A stretch of 64,000 bases of DNA from Pleodorina starrii (taxonomy: Eukaryota; Chlorophyta; Chlorophyceae; Chlamydomonadales; Volvocaceae): positions 1,940,501 through 2,004,500 of the forward strand of contig BRXU01000016.1 in the NCBI GenBank assembly GCA_030267565.1, in the 5' to 3' direction. The position numbers and the translations under genes were made by a program. A model generated the notes under the pieces. It was not told the DNA's origin. It ran no database searches and saw nothing but the letters and a program-made list of their open reading frames with translations. This document shows, piece after piece, positions 25,209-37,800 of the stretch; position 1 is the stretch's first letter, and every line of letters starts with the position of its first letter.

Positions 25209-25215
25209 TATAAAA
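25209..25215 (+). promoter_or_regulatory. TATA box of the WD40-channel gene
   Basis: TATAAAA, in the context ggtataaaacgg, stands 85 bp before the ATG at 25294. A start site about 25-35 bp downstream would leave a 5' UTR of roughly 45-60 nt. It is the best core-promoter match seen in the window. Confidence 0.65.
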
Positions 25216-25293
25216 CGGAGGTCTACTAAAGTGGAGGGCGCTTAGCATTTTAGCTTGTTGAGCCGGAACTCCAAGGGAGCAACTTTACCAAAG

Positions 25294-28200
25294 ATGTTCT
25301 CTCGGGCTGGAGCGACGCAAGTCCAGCCCCTGGCTGGTGCAGGTAAAGCCCCTTCTTGCAAGCAGCATGTTAAATGGGTCAAACGGCGCTGTTCGTCAAC
25401 ATGTCAGGCGCATTAACGACAGACAAGGGGAAAGCCGTGCGCAGGCCGTGTCGGGAACGCACGCGAGTCTTGTCTTTTGAATACGGGCCTGCACTCGGCG
25501 ATGGATGTGATGCACCGAGAGTTGTCATGGGGCTGACCAGCATGTTTAGGGGAGTGGGACGCCTCAGGGAAACCATACAGAGCCAACGGCAAACGCACAG
25601 TTGACCTGGGCTGTTTTGTCTTGGCCCATGCGCGGTGCTGACTCGTTCACACCTTCCGGGCAGCGCGCGACCCCACGCACCCGGCTGGCTGGGCCGCACC
25701 CATCCCCAACAGGGTGCCGTTACACCTGTGGACATGTTGCAGCAGCCCTTGACAGCCAGCCGCTCCCCGGCGGCTTTTCCCACCCCTTTACTCACCCGCC
25801 TGGCGCTGCCAGTCACTGAGCGCGCGCCTTGCCCGTCGGATCGCACATATACTCGAGCTCATCGGGGCGGCCGGGTCGTGGTGCCCGGGGCGCATTGTCC
25901 ATACCATACATGTGCGCCACTTGTATCACCACCATTTGTATCACCACCACTTGGGTCCATCACATGAATTCCCTTTTGGGCCCTGTGCTGGCCCGACCCA
26001 CATTCGGGGGACCTCTGCCGCATCACTGGGGGGTTTGTCGGCCGCGGGGGGGCCAACCACGCCCGCCGGCACGGATGACCGCCCGCCGGCACGGATGACT
26101 GCCCCCCACGAGCCTGCGCTGTGCCCTCGCCCAGCCGAGCCGAGCCTGCAGACGCACGGTACCTACCCTGCAGGCCCCGCCTCGTCCAAATAGGGCCGCA
26201 AGGCCGACCCTGCCTGTCCCAACCCGGCCCAGCCCAGGCTCCAACCCAGATGGACCATTTCGGGGAAAGGCCTGCCGCCCTGCCCTGCCCTGCCCCTCCC
26301 TGTCTGTCGGGCCGTCTGGCTGTCTGGCTCAGGGGCGGCTGCGCTTCCCCCCCTCACGACCCCCCACCCGCCCCGCCCCGCGCACCATCCAGCCCCCGAC
26401 AACCCGGGGCTGCTCCCAACAACCATCACCCCCGCCCCGCCCCGCCCCGTGCCTGTCCCCGCCCCCTCCTCGTTCGGCACCACCCTCCACCCTCCACCCT
26501 CACCCCCCACCCCCGCAGTGACTCATGTTTATATAAAGGAGCATATCACCCCCCACCCCCATGACGTTCCCAGGGGGCCGGTTGCTGCAACCAGATCCCA
26601 CCTCCCATTGCATCCACGCACAGCGAACACTCCCACCTCCTCAATCCCCACCCTCCTCTCCCACCCCACCCCAACAACGTCCGCAGTGACTCATTGTTAT
26701 GTAAAGAAGCATATCACTCCCTGTCCCACCCTCCTCCCCCACCCCACCCCCCACCACCACCTCCACGCCTCATCACCCCCCGCCCCCCGCAGATGACTTT
26801 TTCGGTCGGCCCGACATGCTGAACAACAGCGTGACGCAGTCCCGCATGCCCACCAAGTGTAACTCGGGGCTGTTGGCGCTCAAGGTCCCCGACCCGCCGC
26901 AGTTTGCCCCCAGCGCCGTGTGCGCCATCTCGGCGGACGGCAAGATTGCGGCGGTGGGCGGCCGCGACATTGAGCTGTTTCTGTGGGACGTGGACACGGG
27001 CGACCTGCTGTCCAAGATCCGCGGACACGATATTTTCTGGGTTGGATCGCACGACAATGCATTTTTCATTACGTGCCAGGAGGACGGGAAGGTGCGGGAG
27101 GCCGAAGGGGGGGGGAGGGGGAGGCCGAGGAGGGGCGAGGAGGGGGAGGGCTGGAGGGGGAGGGGGAGTGGGGGAGAGGGCGGTGCGCGGCGCGGGAAAG
27201 GGGGGGAGGAGAGCGGAGCACAGCCGTCAGGGCGAGAGAAGGCAGAGGGGAGACGTGAGGGGGCTTTTGGAGGTGGGCGGAAGGGCTGGGGAGGCTGGGG
27301 AAGGCGCTTGGGGCGGCGGGGTGGGGCGCGGCGCGGCGTGGAAGGATGCGGGCTGGCATCGTCTTCCCGCGCCGCCGCCTGGCGCCCTTACTCCCCACCT
27401 CTCTCGCCTCTGCGGCGGGACTCGGCTGCCTGGCGGCTGCGCTGCCACTGCCCCTGCCAGAGGACGGCCGACGTGCCCGGAGGCACGCCTGCGGTTTCCC
27501 TCTACCGTCCCCCTCTACCGCCCCCTCCCCGCATGAGCGAAACCATCCCGTCTCCCCCCTTCCCCACCGCCCCTCCCCACCGCCCCGCCCTCCTCCCTCC
27601 TCCGTTCGCTCTGCACTGTTGCCCCCCCCCCTACATACACACACACCTCCCGCCCCTCAGGTGGTGATGTGGGATCGCGCCACCATGCGCTCCACTGTGA
27701 CCCTGGGGGAGGTGCCGGAGGGCATCACCTGCTGCCACATTGCTCAGGAGAACGACTTTGTCATCGTGGGAGGAGCCAAGGTGTGTGTGTGCGTGTATGT
27801 GTATGTGTGTGTGGTGGGGGGAGAGGGGGTAGTGAAGATGTTCCCGGTCGGATACATCACATGGCTCGGTCCGGCTCTCGTCTACACGTGGAGGGCGGGG
27901 CGGGCAGTGCGGGGGACACGGCGGCGGCGGAGGAGGAGGAGGAGCCGCGGAGACGTCGACTGTGAAGGGGCGTGCTATCGTGTTGTGGGTGCGAGGGAAG
28001 GTGCAGGAGCGGGGCAGGGGCACGGGGGCTGGGCGGGGACATGGCGACGGCGGGGGCGGCGGGGCGGGAGAGGAGGCGTCGACGTGCCAGGGGGCGTCCT
28101 GGTGCCTCGGGGGAGCGGAGGGAGTTGCGACAGGGGGTTAGGGTAACGGGGCCCTGGCGGCGGGCGGGGTTTGGTTTTGGAGGCCCGGTGGAGAGGCTGA

Positions 28201-31200
28201 CGGGCGGGAGGGGCCCGGCGGGAAGGAGCGGGAGGGGCCCGGCAGCGGCTGCGGCTGCGGCTGCTCTGGAGGGCAGCTGAGCGGCGGGAGGTGGTGGCTG
28301 GCGGGGGATTCGGGCAAGGAAGCGGCGCCCGGTGCGGGAAGGAGGTGCAGGGGCAGTAGTCCAGGAGGAGGAGGAGGAGGAAGGGGCGATCGATAGGCGG
28401 AACGGTGGCCTCTCAGCGGGTTGCGTTGCCGGGGGTCTGGAAGGGAATCACTGACACTGTACCTAATCGCCCCACACCGCCCCGAACCGCACCGCCCCGC
28501 ACCGCCCCGACCCGCAGGGCAACGTGTACAGTTGGGACACGGACACGGGTACGGTGGCTCACATGTACGAGGCGGGGCACAAGGGTGCCGTACAGTACGC
28601 GCAGGTCTACTCGCTGCCCAGTTACGGCCGCTGCGTGGTGTCGTGTGGGGCCAAGGACCATACCGTGGTGAGTACGGCACACGTAGGGTTTTGTGGGTTT
28701 TGGGGTACCCGGCGGGAAAGAGGGCGGGAGGACGGGCGGGTGGAGGGGTAAGGAGAGCACGAACCGCAGCGGTGTTGGAAAACGGAGGCGCGATGTTGGC
28801 GACGGTTGCGATGTTGTTGGTCCCCCGCTGCCCCCCTTTATTTTCGCTCCTCCGTTTCCGTTTCCGCCGCCCGAGTTTGTGTTTGTCCCACGGCGCCGCA
28901 CGCACGCCACTGCTCTCCTCCTCCCCCCTCGTTCCTTCGCGCTGCGGCCTCTTTCCTTATTACCCCCCTCCCCCTCCCCAGTACCACTGGCTTCTCGGTC
29001 GCCCACGTCCCTTATCGTTCAACACCCCCTCCCTCCCTCCCTCCCTCCAACCCCTTCACTCTCCAAACTTCACTCTTCAAAATTCCCCTCCCCCTCCTCC
29101 CCACCCGCCCTCCCCAAGGTGGTCTGGGACCTGCTAACCGGCGAGCCTCGCGCCCTGATTGAGATCAAGGAGTTGGAGCACGCCAAGAACCTCAAGTACG
29201 AGGTGTCCCGAGACGGCGCGCGCGTGGTGATGTGGTGCACCGACAGCGTGCCCTTCCCCAACCTGGTGGTGGTGGACGTCATGAGCCAGAACAAGATCTC
29301 GGTGTACTGCCACGAGGGGCTGGTGCGCCAGGTGAGGGCGGAGGGGCCGGAGGGCTTTTCCTGGGCATGCTAGCTGGCTTGCTCGCTCGCTCTCCAGAGA
29401 GGTTCATGGCTTTCTTTTTCCTTGCTTTCTGTTGTTTGGCTCGCCCGCTCTGCGGCTCCCTCCTCGCGCGCGCCCGCCCCTGATCGGGCTCGGCCTGATT
29501 CGCCCCCCGGTTCCGTCACGTCGCGCGTCGCGCGCCCCTGCTGCTGATGCTGGTGATGCTGCTGCCGCCCCTGCTGCTGCCCCTGCTGGTGGTGCGCAGG
29601 CTGTCTTCACTCCCAACGGCGACCGCATCATCAGCTCCGGGAACGATAACCGCCTGCAGGTGGGCGGACGGGGGAAGGGGGGATCTGGGGATTGGGGTTA
29701 CTGGGGAAGGGGGGAACTGGGGGAACTGGGGATGGGGGGTTACGAACCATCAACGCTGAGAATGGAGGCCGCTGGTGGGGCGGGGAGTTGGGGATGGGTT
29801 GGAGTGGAGTTTTTTCTCTCATTCTCTCACCGCCCCCTCCCCCCTCCTCCCAAGGACGCCTTCACGCCCGCCCCCTCCCTCTCGCGCCTCCCCCTCGCTG
29901 CCACACACCCCACCCCACCCCACCCCACCCCACACACCCTCCCCGCCTCTCGCTTTCTCTCTTTGTCACCCACCCACCCTCCCTCCCCTCCCTCCCTCCC
30001 CTCCCTCCCGGTGCACAGGTCTGGGACACGTTCAGTCTGGAGAACCTGGTGACCATGAGCGGCCACGAGGGCAGTGTGCTGTGCTGCGCAGTCAACGAGG
30101 CGGCCACGCGGGTGGTCAGTGGCGGGGAGGACTGCACCGTGAGGCTGTGGAGCCTGGACGACGGAAAGCAGCTGCTGGCCTTCCAGGTGAGGAGGGAGGG
30201 ACGGCGAGGAGGGAGGGAGGGAGGGACGGAGGGAGGGAGGGAGGGGGGGAGGGAGGTAAAAAGAAGATACCGCAGCGGAGACGGAGGGAGGGAGGGTGCA
30301 CGGAGGAACAGGGAGGAAACACGGAGGAACAGGGAAGGAGGGAGGGAGGGACGGAGGGACGGAGGGAGGGAGGGAGGGAACACGGAGCACACGTCGGCCA
30401 GGCTTGGAGGGCCCCCCGGGCAGCGCCAGCGTTCATATTATCTCCCCCACAATCCCCCTCCCCACAATCCCCCCACCCACTTTACCGTTCACGGGCTCCG
30501 GCCTATACGTGGATAACCCCCACTCGCCCCCGCACCCCCTGACACCCCCTCACGCGCCCTCAGGCCCAGGACGAGCCCATCAAGCAGGTCCAGTTCTCCA
30601 GCAGCGGTCAGAAGATCCTGTCGTGTGACGTGACGGGCCGCGTGTACGTGTGGTCCATGCACGCCGAGTTCCTGACCAACCTCATGCGCAGATACGCGGA
30701 CAACATATCGGCAGCCGCCATGAGCAACGACATGAAGCTATGCCTGGTGGGTGGGTGGGCGGGTTTTGGGGTGGGGTTTTGGGGGTGGGGGTGGAGTGGG
30801 GTTGCGATGCGGTGAAATGTACGATGCGCGATGCGTGATGCGTTGCGATATCCGACATGCAATATGCGAGACTGTGCGAGGTTGTGCGAGAGATGTGCGC
30901 GAACATGTTGGGTGCGCTGCAACAACGGCTGGCTCTCGTCTGGTGGGTCGGTGCCCTCGTTGGTCCGCAGGTGGGGTGCAACAACGGGCGCGTGATGCTG
31001 TGGGACGTGGAGCGGCGGGAGAGCGTGTGGGAGTACACGCACCACACGGGGCGGGTGGAGGCGGTGGCGTTCAACTCCATGCGCGACATGTGCGCCACGG
31101 CGGGGGCGGACGGACGCATAGTGCTGCTGTTCAGCGACAGCGGAAAGCAGGTGAGCGAGCGAGTGCGCGGGGTGCGGGGTGCGGGTGAGAGGGGGGTGTG

Positions 31201-31820
31201 TGAGGGTGAAAGGATGGGGAAGGAGGAGGCTGCGGACAGGGGGAAAGTTGGAGGGAGGAGGGAGGGGCCGCAAGGAGGGACGGAGGAGGCGGAGGGCGGA
31301 GGTCGTGAAGATTCACCAAATTTCCTCCCCACCATTTCTGGCTGTCCATTCGCGGTCCACTACTTCCCCTCCACATAAGGTACACACATCTCGTCCTCAC
31401 CCTCCACCCTCCCCCTCTACCCCCGCCTCACCCCCCTCCACCTCCCTCCCCCCTCCTCAATCCCCACCCCCCCTGCCAGGCCAACTCCTTCCTGGGTGCC
31501 GAGGAGCCTATGATGACGGTGCAGTTCTCCCCCGATGATGAGCGCATCGCGGGGTGCGCCGCCGACGGCAAGCTCTACCTGTACACCACTGCCGGCTCCA
31601 CACGCAAACCCAAGGCGGTGCTGAGGTCCTCCGTGGCCCGGATATCCAACCACGTCTGGTCGCCCAACTCGAAGCTGGTGGCGGGGGCGTGCTCGGACGG
31701 GACCATGATGGTGGGTGAGGGCGGGGGTGGGTGGGTGAGGGGATGGGTTAGGTGGGTGGGTGGGTGGGGGGGGGATGGGTGGGTGGGGTGGGGGGGGGGG
31801 GATGGGTGGGGGGGGTTGGG

Positions 31821-31871
<51 letters not shown>

Positions 31872-34800
31872 GTGGGTGGGAGTGGGTGGCTGGGTGAGAG
31901 CGGGTGGCTGGGTGGGAGTGGGTGGCTGGGTGGGAGTGGGTGAGGTGGGCGGGTGGTGAAGGACAGGCCGCAGCGTTGGGACAGAGGCGTGGTGGGGAGC
32001 TGCGAAAACCGGGCAAATTGGGCAGCTGGGGGCGTTGGGAGCTCTCGTCGTATCTGGTTCCTCTGCCTTTGCTGCCCGGCTCCCTGGCCCGGCTCCTTGG
32101 CCCTCGTCAGGCTCTCGTCAGGCACCGACCCGTCATTCACCGGGCCGAGCCCGCTCCCCAGCTAGCTCCCCCGTTGCTCCGCTCCCATGTCCCGTGCCCC
32201 GTGTGCCCCATGTGCCCTCCCCCCCCCGTCTGCCGTGATCCTGTGTGTTGTCAGGTGTGGAACGCCAGCTCTGGCGGCATCCACACAGTGCTGGAGGGCG
32301 CTGCGGTGGGTGCCACGTGCTGCTGCTTTGACCTCATTGGCAAGCTGCTGGCGGTCGGCACGGTGCTGGGTGAGAGGAGGGAAAGGGAGGGATGGGGGAG
32401 GGGGAGAGGGAGGGAAGGAGGGAAGGGGGAGGGGGAGAGGGAGGGAAGGAGGGAAGGGGGAGGGGGGGAGGGAGAGGGGAGGAGGAGAGGAGGGACTTGC
32501 AGCGATGCCTCCTCCCGCCTCCTCCCAGCTCCGAAACATGTTGCTGCTTGCGCCCCACCCCTTCGTGGGTAACACCCTTCACCCCGCACACCCCTCCTGC
32601 GGTCACATCTTCTTTGATTACCCGGGCCCCCCCCCCCCAACCCTCCTGCGATAACCCCCTCCTGCGAGCTTCACATTGATCTCACTTCCCCCCTCGCCTC
32701 TCGGGCTCCGGCCTGTCTGTGGATAACCCCCGCCCCCCCCCGCCCCCCCTGCCGCCTGACCCCGGCCCCCCCCCGCCCCCGCCCCACCCCCACCCCCGCC
32801 CCACCCCCACCACACACACGCCCCTATGTAGGCACCACCCTGTTGTACAACCTGGAGACCAGTGAGATGCTGGTGGAGCTCAAGGGCAACGCCAGCCCCG
32901 TCAAGGAGGTGGTCTTCAACCAGGAGACAAGCCAGCTGACAACCATGTGCAGCAGACAGGCCTGCGTGTGGGACGTAGGCTCGGCGACAAAGGTACGGTA
33001 GTTGAGGCGGGTGCGGGTGTGTGTGGGTGTGGGAAGGGAAGCGGAGGGAAGCGGAGGCGCATGTGCATGTGCGTGTGCGTGCTGGACTTTGGCGCGCGGC
33101 CTCGTTGCGCGTTTGGGAGCGTGTGGGTGCTGCGTGTGGGTGCGTGGTGGTGGCATGTCTATGCGGCGCCTTGGCGCCCCGGAGCCCTTACTGCCGGCCT
33201 GCCTGTCTGTCCCTGTTTGGTTGAGTTGTACGAGCCTCCCCACGCCTCTTTCCCCTCGCGCGCACACCTGCCCAACTTACGCGGGGCCGCTTGCCCCGTG
33301 CCCCTCTCCCACCTCCAAACCCCATCTTCTCCGCCCTGACCCGACCCGCTTTCCCTCCCCTCCCCCCCCCCCGGCCTATACGTGGATAACCCCCCGGCCT
33401 ATACGTGGATATCCCCCCCCCACACACACCCGGCTTCCCTCCCCCCTTCCGCCCCCCTTCCCTCCCTTCCCTCCCCTCCCTCTGCCCCAGATCCGCGTGT
33501 TTGACTTTGTCATGGACAAGGCGGGTGACTTTAAGTCCCCCCCGCACCCCTACCGCTGGGCGGTGGCTCACAACTCCACGGTGCTGTTTGACCACGAGAG
33601 CGAGGCGCTGGTGCTGGACATGCTCACCATTGATGACCCGCTGCTGAGATCCTACTACCTGTCGGACGTGCAGGTGGGGGGAAGGGGGCGGGGGAAGGGG
33701 GGGAAAGGGGGGAAAGGTCGGGGGGAGGGCACCACACACCACACACCACACCACCGCGCACGCACGCACGCCCCTCATCGTGCCCCTCCTTTCGTTGTGC
33801 TGCCTATCGCACACCTTTGTGCTTCCCCCACACCCGCTGCCCCTATGCGCAGCCTGTCCTGACTGTTTTTTCTCTGAATTCCCCGCGTCGCTCCGCGCCC
33901 CCCTTTGGTCCGCCGTCCCGTCTCTCGCCCGCCCGCCCTCCCTTCCGGCCCCTCTCAGACCATTGCCAGCGGCTTCAACCACCGCAAGCTGTTGGTGTGG
34001 TCGGCCGCCGGCTCCTCCGCCCCCGACAAGTTCCACACCACCCACGACGCCATCACCTCGACCCACTTCTCCAACGACGACCGACTGGTGGTCATGGGCA
34101 CACAGGTGGGGGCGGGTTGTGTAGGGTGCGGGTGCGGGTGGGTGCGTGCGGCTGCGTGTGGTGGGATGTGTACCGTTTTTGTGCGGTCCCCCCGCACACC
34201 CCCCTCCCTCCCCCGCAACTCCGGCCTAAACGGCGGGCTTAAGCGGAATACGTGGATGACCCCTGCCAGGTCCTCTCGCCCGCCCACCCCACCCCCCGAC
34301 ACCCCGGTCTCCTCCGCGCCTCCGCTCCTCCGCTGCGGTATCATCCTCATTCTTATATACCGTATTATCACCTCTCCCCTCCCTTCGCGCCCCCGCCCCC
34401 GCCCCCGCCCCCGGCTTTCCCCCGCCCCCGGTCCCCCTCTCAGGACGGCAACGTGGTGGTGTACGACGTGGTTCACGGCGAGACCGTTGAGATCATCGTG
34501 GGTCACCAGAACGGCCCCTGCCGCTGCGTCAAGCTGAGTGCTGACAACAAGGAGGTGCTGTCGTGCGGTGCGGACTCCAAGGTGGTTCTGTGGGACTGGC
34601 GGAAGCGCTCCCCCATGAGGATCTACTCGGGGCACTTCATATCCATCGGCTGCTGCGACATATCCACGCAGGCAAGCAGCGGAGGGGAGGGGAGAGGGGA
34701 GGAGGGGGAGGGGGAGGGGGAGGAGCGGGAGGGAAGAGGGTAGATGGCGGGACGGAGGCGAGGTGGTTCGGGGTGAAGCGTGCGAGAGTGGAGGGGGGCT

Positions 34801-37800
34801 GATGAGGGATGATGGGTGCGTGACTCCTCACAAGTGCCGCATCGCTCTCTCGTCCCCTGGTGGTGGTGCTGGTGCCGGTGGTGGTGCTGGTTCCTCCCAC
34901 TTCTGGTCTCCTGGCTCCGCCGCCGCCGCGCTCGAGCCTGTCTACATGCCTGCTCCCTCGCACAGCCGCACACGCCGCACCCGCACCCCCGCACAACCTC
35001 TGCTCCAAGGACGGTGGTGAGACGCTTCCCTCCCTCGCCCGCTCTGCCTCCCTCACTCTTCCTCCCTCGCTCTTCCTCGCTCTTCCTCGCTCGCTCGTCC
35101 TTGCTTGCCTGCCTGCCTGCCCGCACGCGCACAGGGCAACCGCGTGGTGTCGGGCGACAACCACGGCATGATTTGCGTGTGGGAGAAGGACAGCGGCAAC
35201 CCGGTGCAGACGCTGCCGCTGGCCCACTCGAAGGCGGTGCTGTCGGTCACCATCTCGGCGGACGGATCCACAATCGCCTCGGTGGGGGCGGACGACAAGG
35301 CAAGGAGGGGAGGGGGGGCGCGGGGGGCAAGGGGCGCGGGGCAGGGGGACAGGGGGGGTTGTATGCGGTAAGTGCAGCGGTGCGAAGTTGGTACTGGTTG
35401 CAGCCCACCCGGCAGGAGGGGGGGCCGCGGGCAGGTGCGGTGGCAGGGGAGGGGCGGGTGGCGGGGGAGGGGCGGGAGGGTTTCGCGCTCTGTCGCTTGT
35501 GAGATTCAGATTCGCACACAACAGGGGGTGGTGGAGGGCCATGAAAGGAGGGGCCGGGGGTGATGTGCGTCGTTGGCACTGGCGGAAGGAGTGGCCCCTG
35601 GGGGGACCGTAGGGAAGGAGGGAACGGGACGTGCGCCTTTCTTAAACAAAGCAAGGCGCCCTCCTTGTCTGGGCAGGTCGCCCAGGCAAGGTAAGGCAAG
35701 GCCCGGCACGGCTCTCGCCCAAAACCTGTTACCCTGGGCCCGCACTCCCTTCCCCCCTCCACGGCATTGTTCCCTAGCCACGCCTCTGTCCCTCCACCGC
35801 GGTATCTTCTCCTCCATTACCCCCCTCGTGCCTCGCAATCCCATCCCATCCTGCCCCTCCCCCTCCCCCCCTGCCCCTCTCCCCCCTCCCCCCTCCCAAA
35901 TTCACTCTTCAAATCCCCCCTCCCCCTCCCCGCAGGTCTCCATTTGGAATGTGGACATTGGCATTGAGCTGGTGTCCCTGACTGCTGCCATGGAGTCCCA
36001 CCCGCTCTACTGCTCCTTCTCCCCCGACGGAAACAAGCTGGCGGTCACGGAGTCAAACGGCAACGTCATGGTGTGGAACGTGGCGGCGGGATGCCAGTGG
36101 TACATGATATACCAGGTGGGGTTTGGGTGGGGGGAGGGGAAGGACTTGGGGGGGCGGCTGGGAGGGCGTGGCGCGCTGTTGCTGACGGTGTCCGCGTGTC
36201 GTGTCGCGCGTGGGATGAGGTGAGATGAGAAGAGGGGGAGTTGGGAGCTGTGTGTGTGGGGGGGGGTGGGGGCGGGGTTCAGGCGCGCGTGGGGGGAGGG
36301 GCCAGGGCGGAGGGGGAACTGTTGTATGTGCGTGTGTGTGTTCCCCGCCACGCGGCGCTGAAAAACCCCTCCTCCTCCTCCTGAAAAAACCCTTCCTCCT
36401 CGACCTCCCCCGCCCCCAACAGGCCCACAAGGGCAAGGTGACTGGCTGCTCCTGGTCCGCCGACTGCCGCAAGTTCACCACCTGCGGCACCGACAGCGTC
36501 ACCGCCATCTGGGATGCGGAGAGCGGCGCCCCGCTGTTCAAGTTCAATCTCAAGGCGGGGCCGCTCACCTCGTGCTCGGTGTCGCCCTCGGGGCTGTACG
36601 TGGCGGCGGGGTCGACCACGGGTGAGCGGCGGGAGGTGGGGGGAGGGGCAGGAGGGAGGGTGGGGTGTGGGGGGAGGGGGGAGTGGAGAGAGGCAGGGGA
36701 GTGGAGGTATGAAGGAGTGAGGGGGGAGGAGGCGGGCGCGCATGGCGGAGGAGAGACCGGGGTAGGGGAGGCCCCGAGGTCGCGCCCGGTGGAAGGGGGC
36801 GGGCGGGCGGGCGGCCTCCTCCTCCCCATCCCCGCCCGCCCGCCTGTGGGTTACTGCAGCAGCCTGATCCAATGACCGCATCGCACTATCAAACCCCTTC
36901 CCCTCCCCGTCTGCCCTTGCTGTCTTGCTGTCTTGCTACCGTCCCTTACCATCCTCCTCCCCCGCAGCGGCTTCCTCTTTAGTTACCACCCCCCTCCCTC
37001 CCTCCCTCCCTACCACACCCACCCCCCCACCCCCACCCCCCCTGCCCCAGGCACGCTGTCCGTGTCCAACCTGGTTATCGCCGCCCGCAACACCCCCGAG
37101 CCGTCGTTCCTGTTCAACTGGTTGGCCACACACGACCTCAAGGCCTCGCACTTCCTCTACCTCCGCATGCTGGCCATGTACCCCTACCTGCCTAACGTGC
37201 AGGACGCGCAGGTAGGGGGGGTTTGGGGCTGTGGGGTTTGGGGTGTGAGGGGTGGGGTGGGGGCTGGAGATGCGGGCGCGTGTGTGCGCGCTTATGTGTG
37301 TATGGGTGGGGTGGGTGGGGGGCAAAGGATGAACTGGCCTCTCAAAACCACTACCAGCACAACAACTGTAGACAGGGAGCCACCACCACCACCACCACCA
37401 AAACCACAACGGCTACCGCAACTGCCACAACTGCCACAACTGCCACAACTACCTCCACGTGTGAGGTGTGACGCTGGGTCCAACGCGGATTGAATCCCCA
37501 ACCCCCAACCACCACCACCGCCGCAGGGTTGGTCCATTGCGCTCCACGCGCTGTCCCGCGGTAACGCCGAGGTGTCGGGCATTGTCATGGACGCCCTGGC
37601 CAATGACTGTGGCGTGCTGGGCCTTATCTCGGCGGTGCCCTTCTCCATCGCCACCCGCATCAAGTTCCACAACCAGACGGACGAGCCGGGCAGCCTGTTT
37701 GGGGGCGGAGGGGGCGGCGGGGGAGGGGGTGGGGGCGGCGGCGGCGCGCGGCCGACGAGTGCCTGGGCGGGCGGCGAGAGGGGCGACCGCAGCGTGCGGC

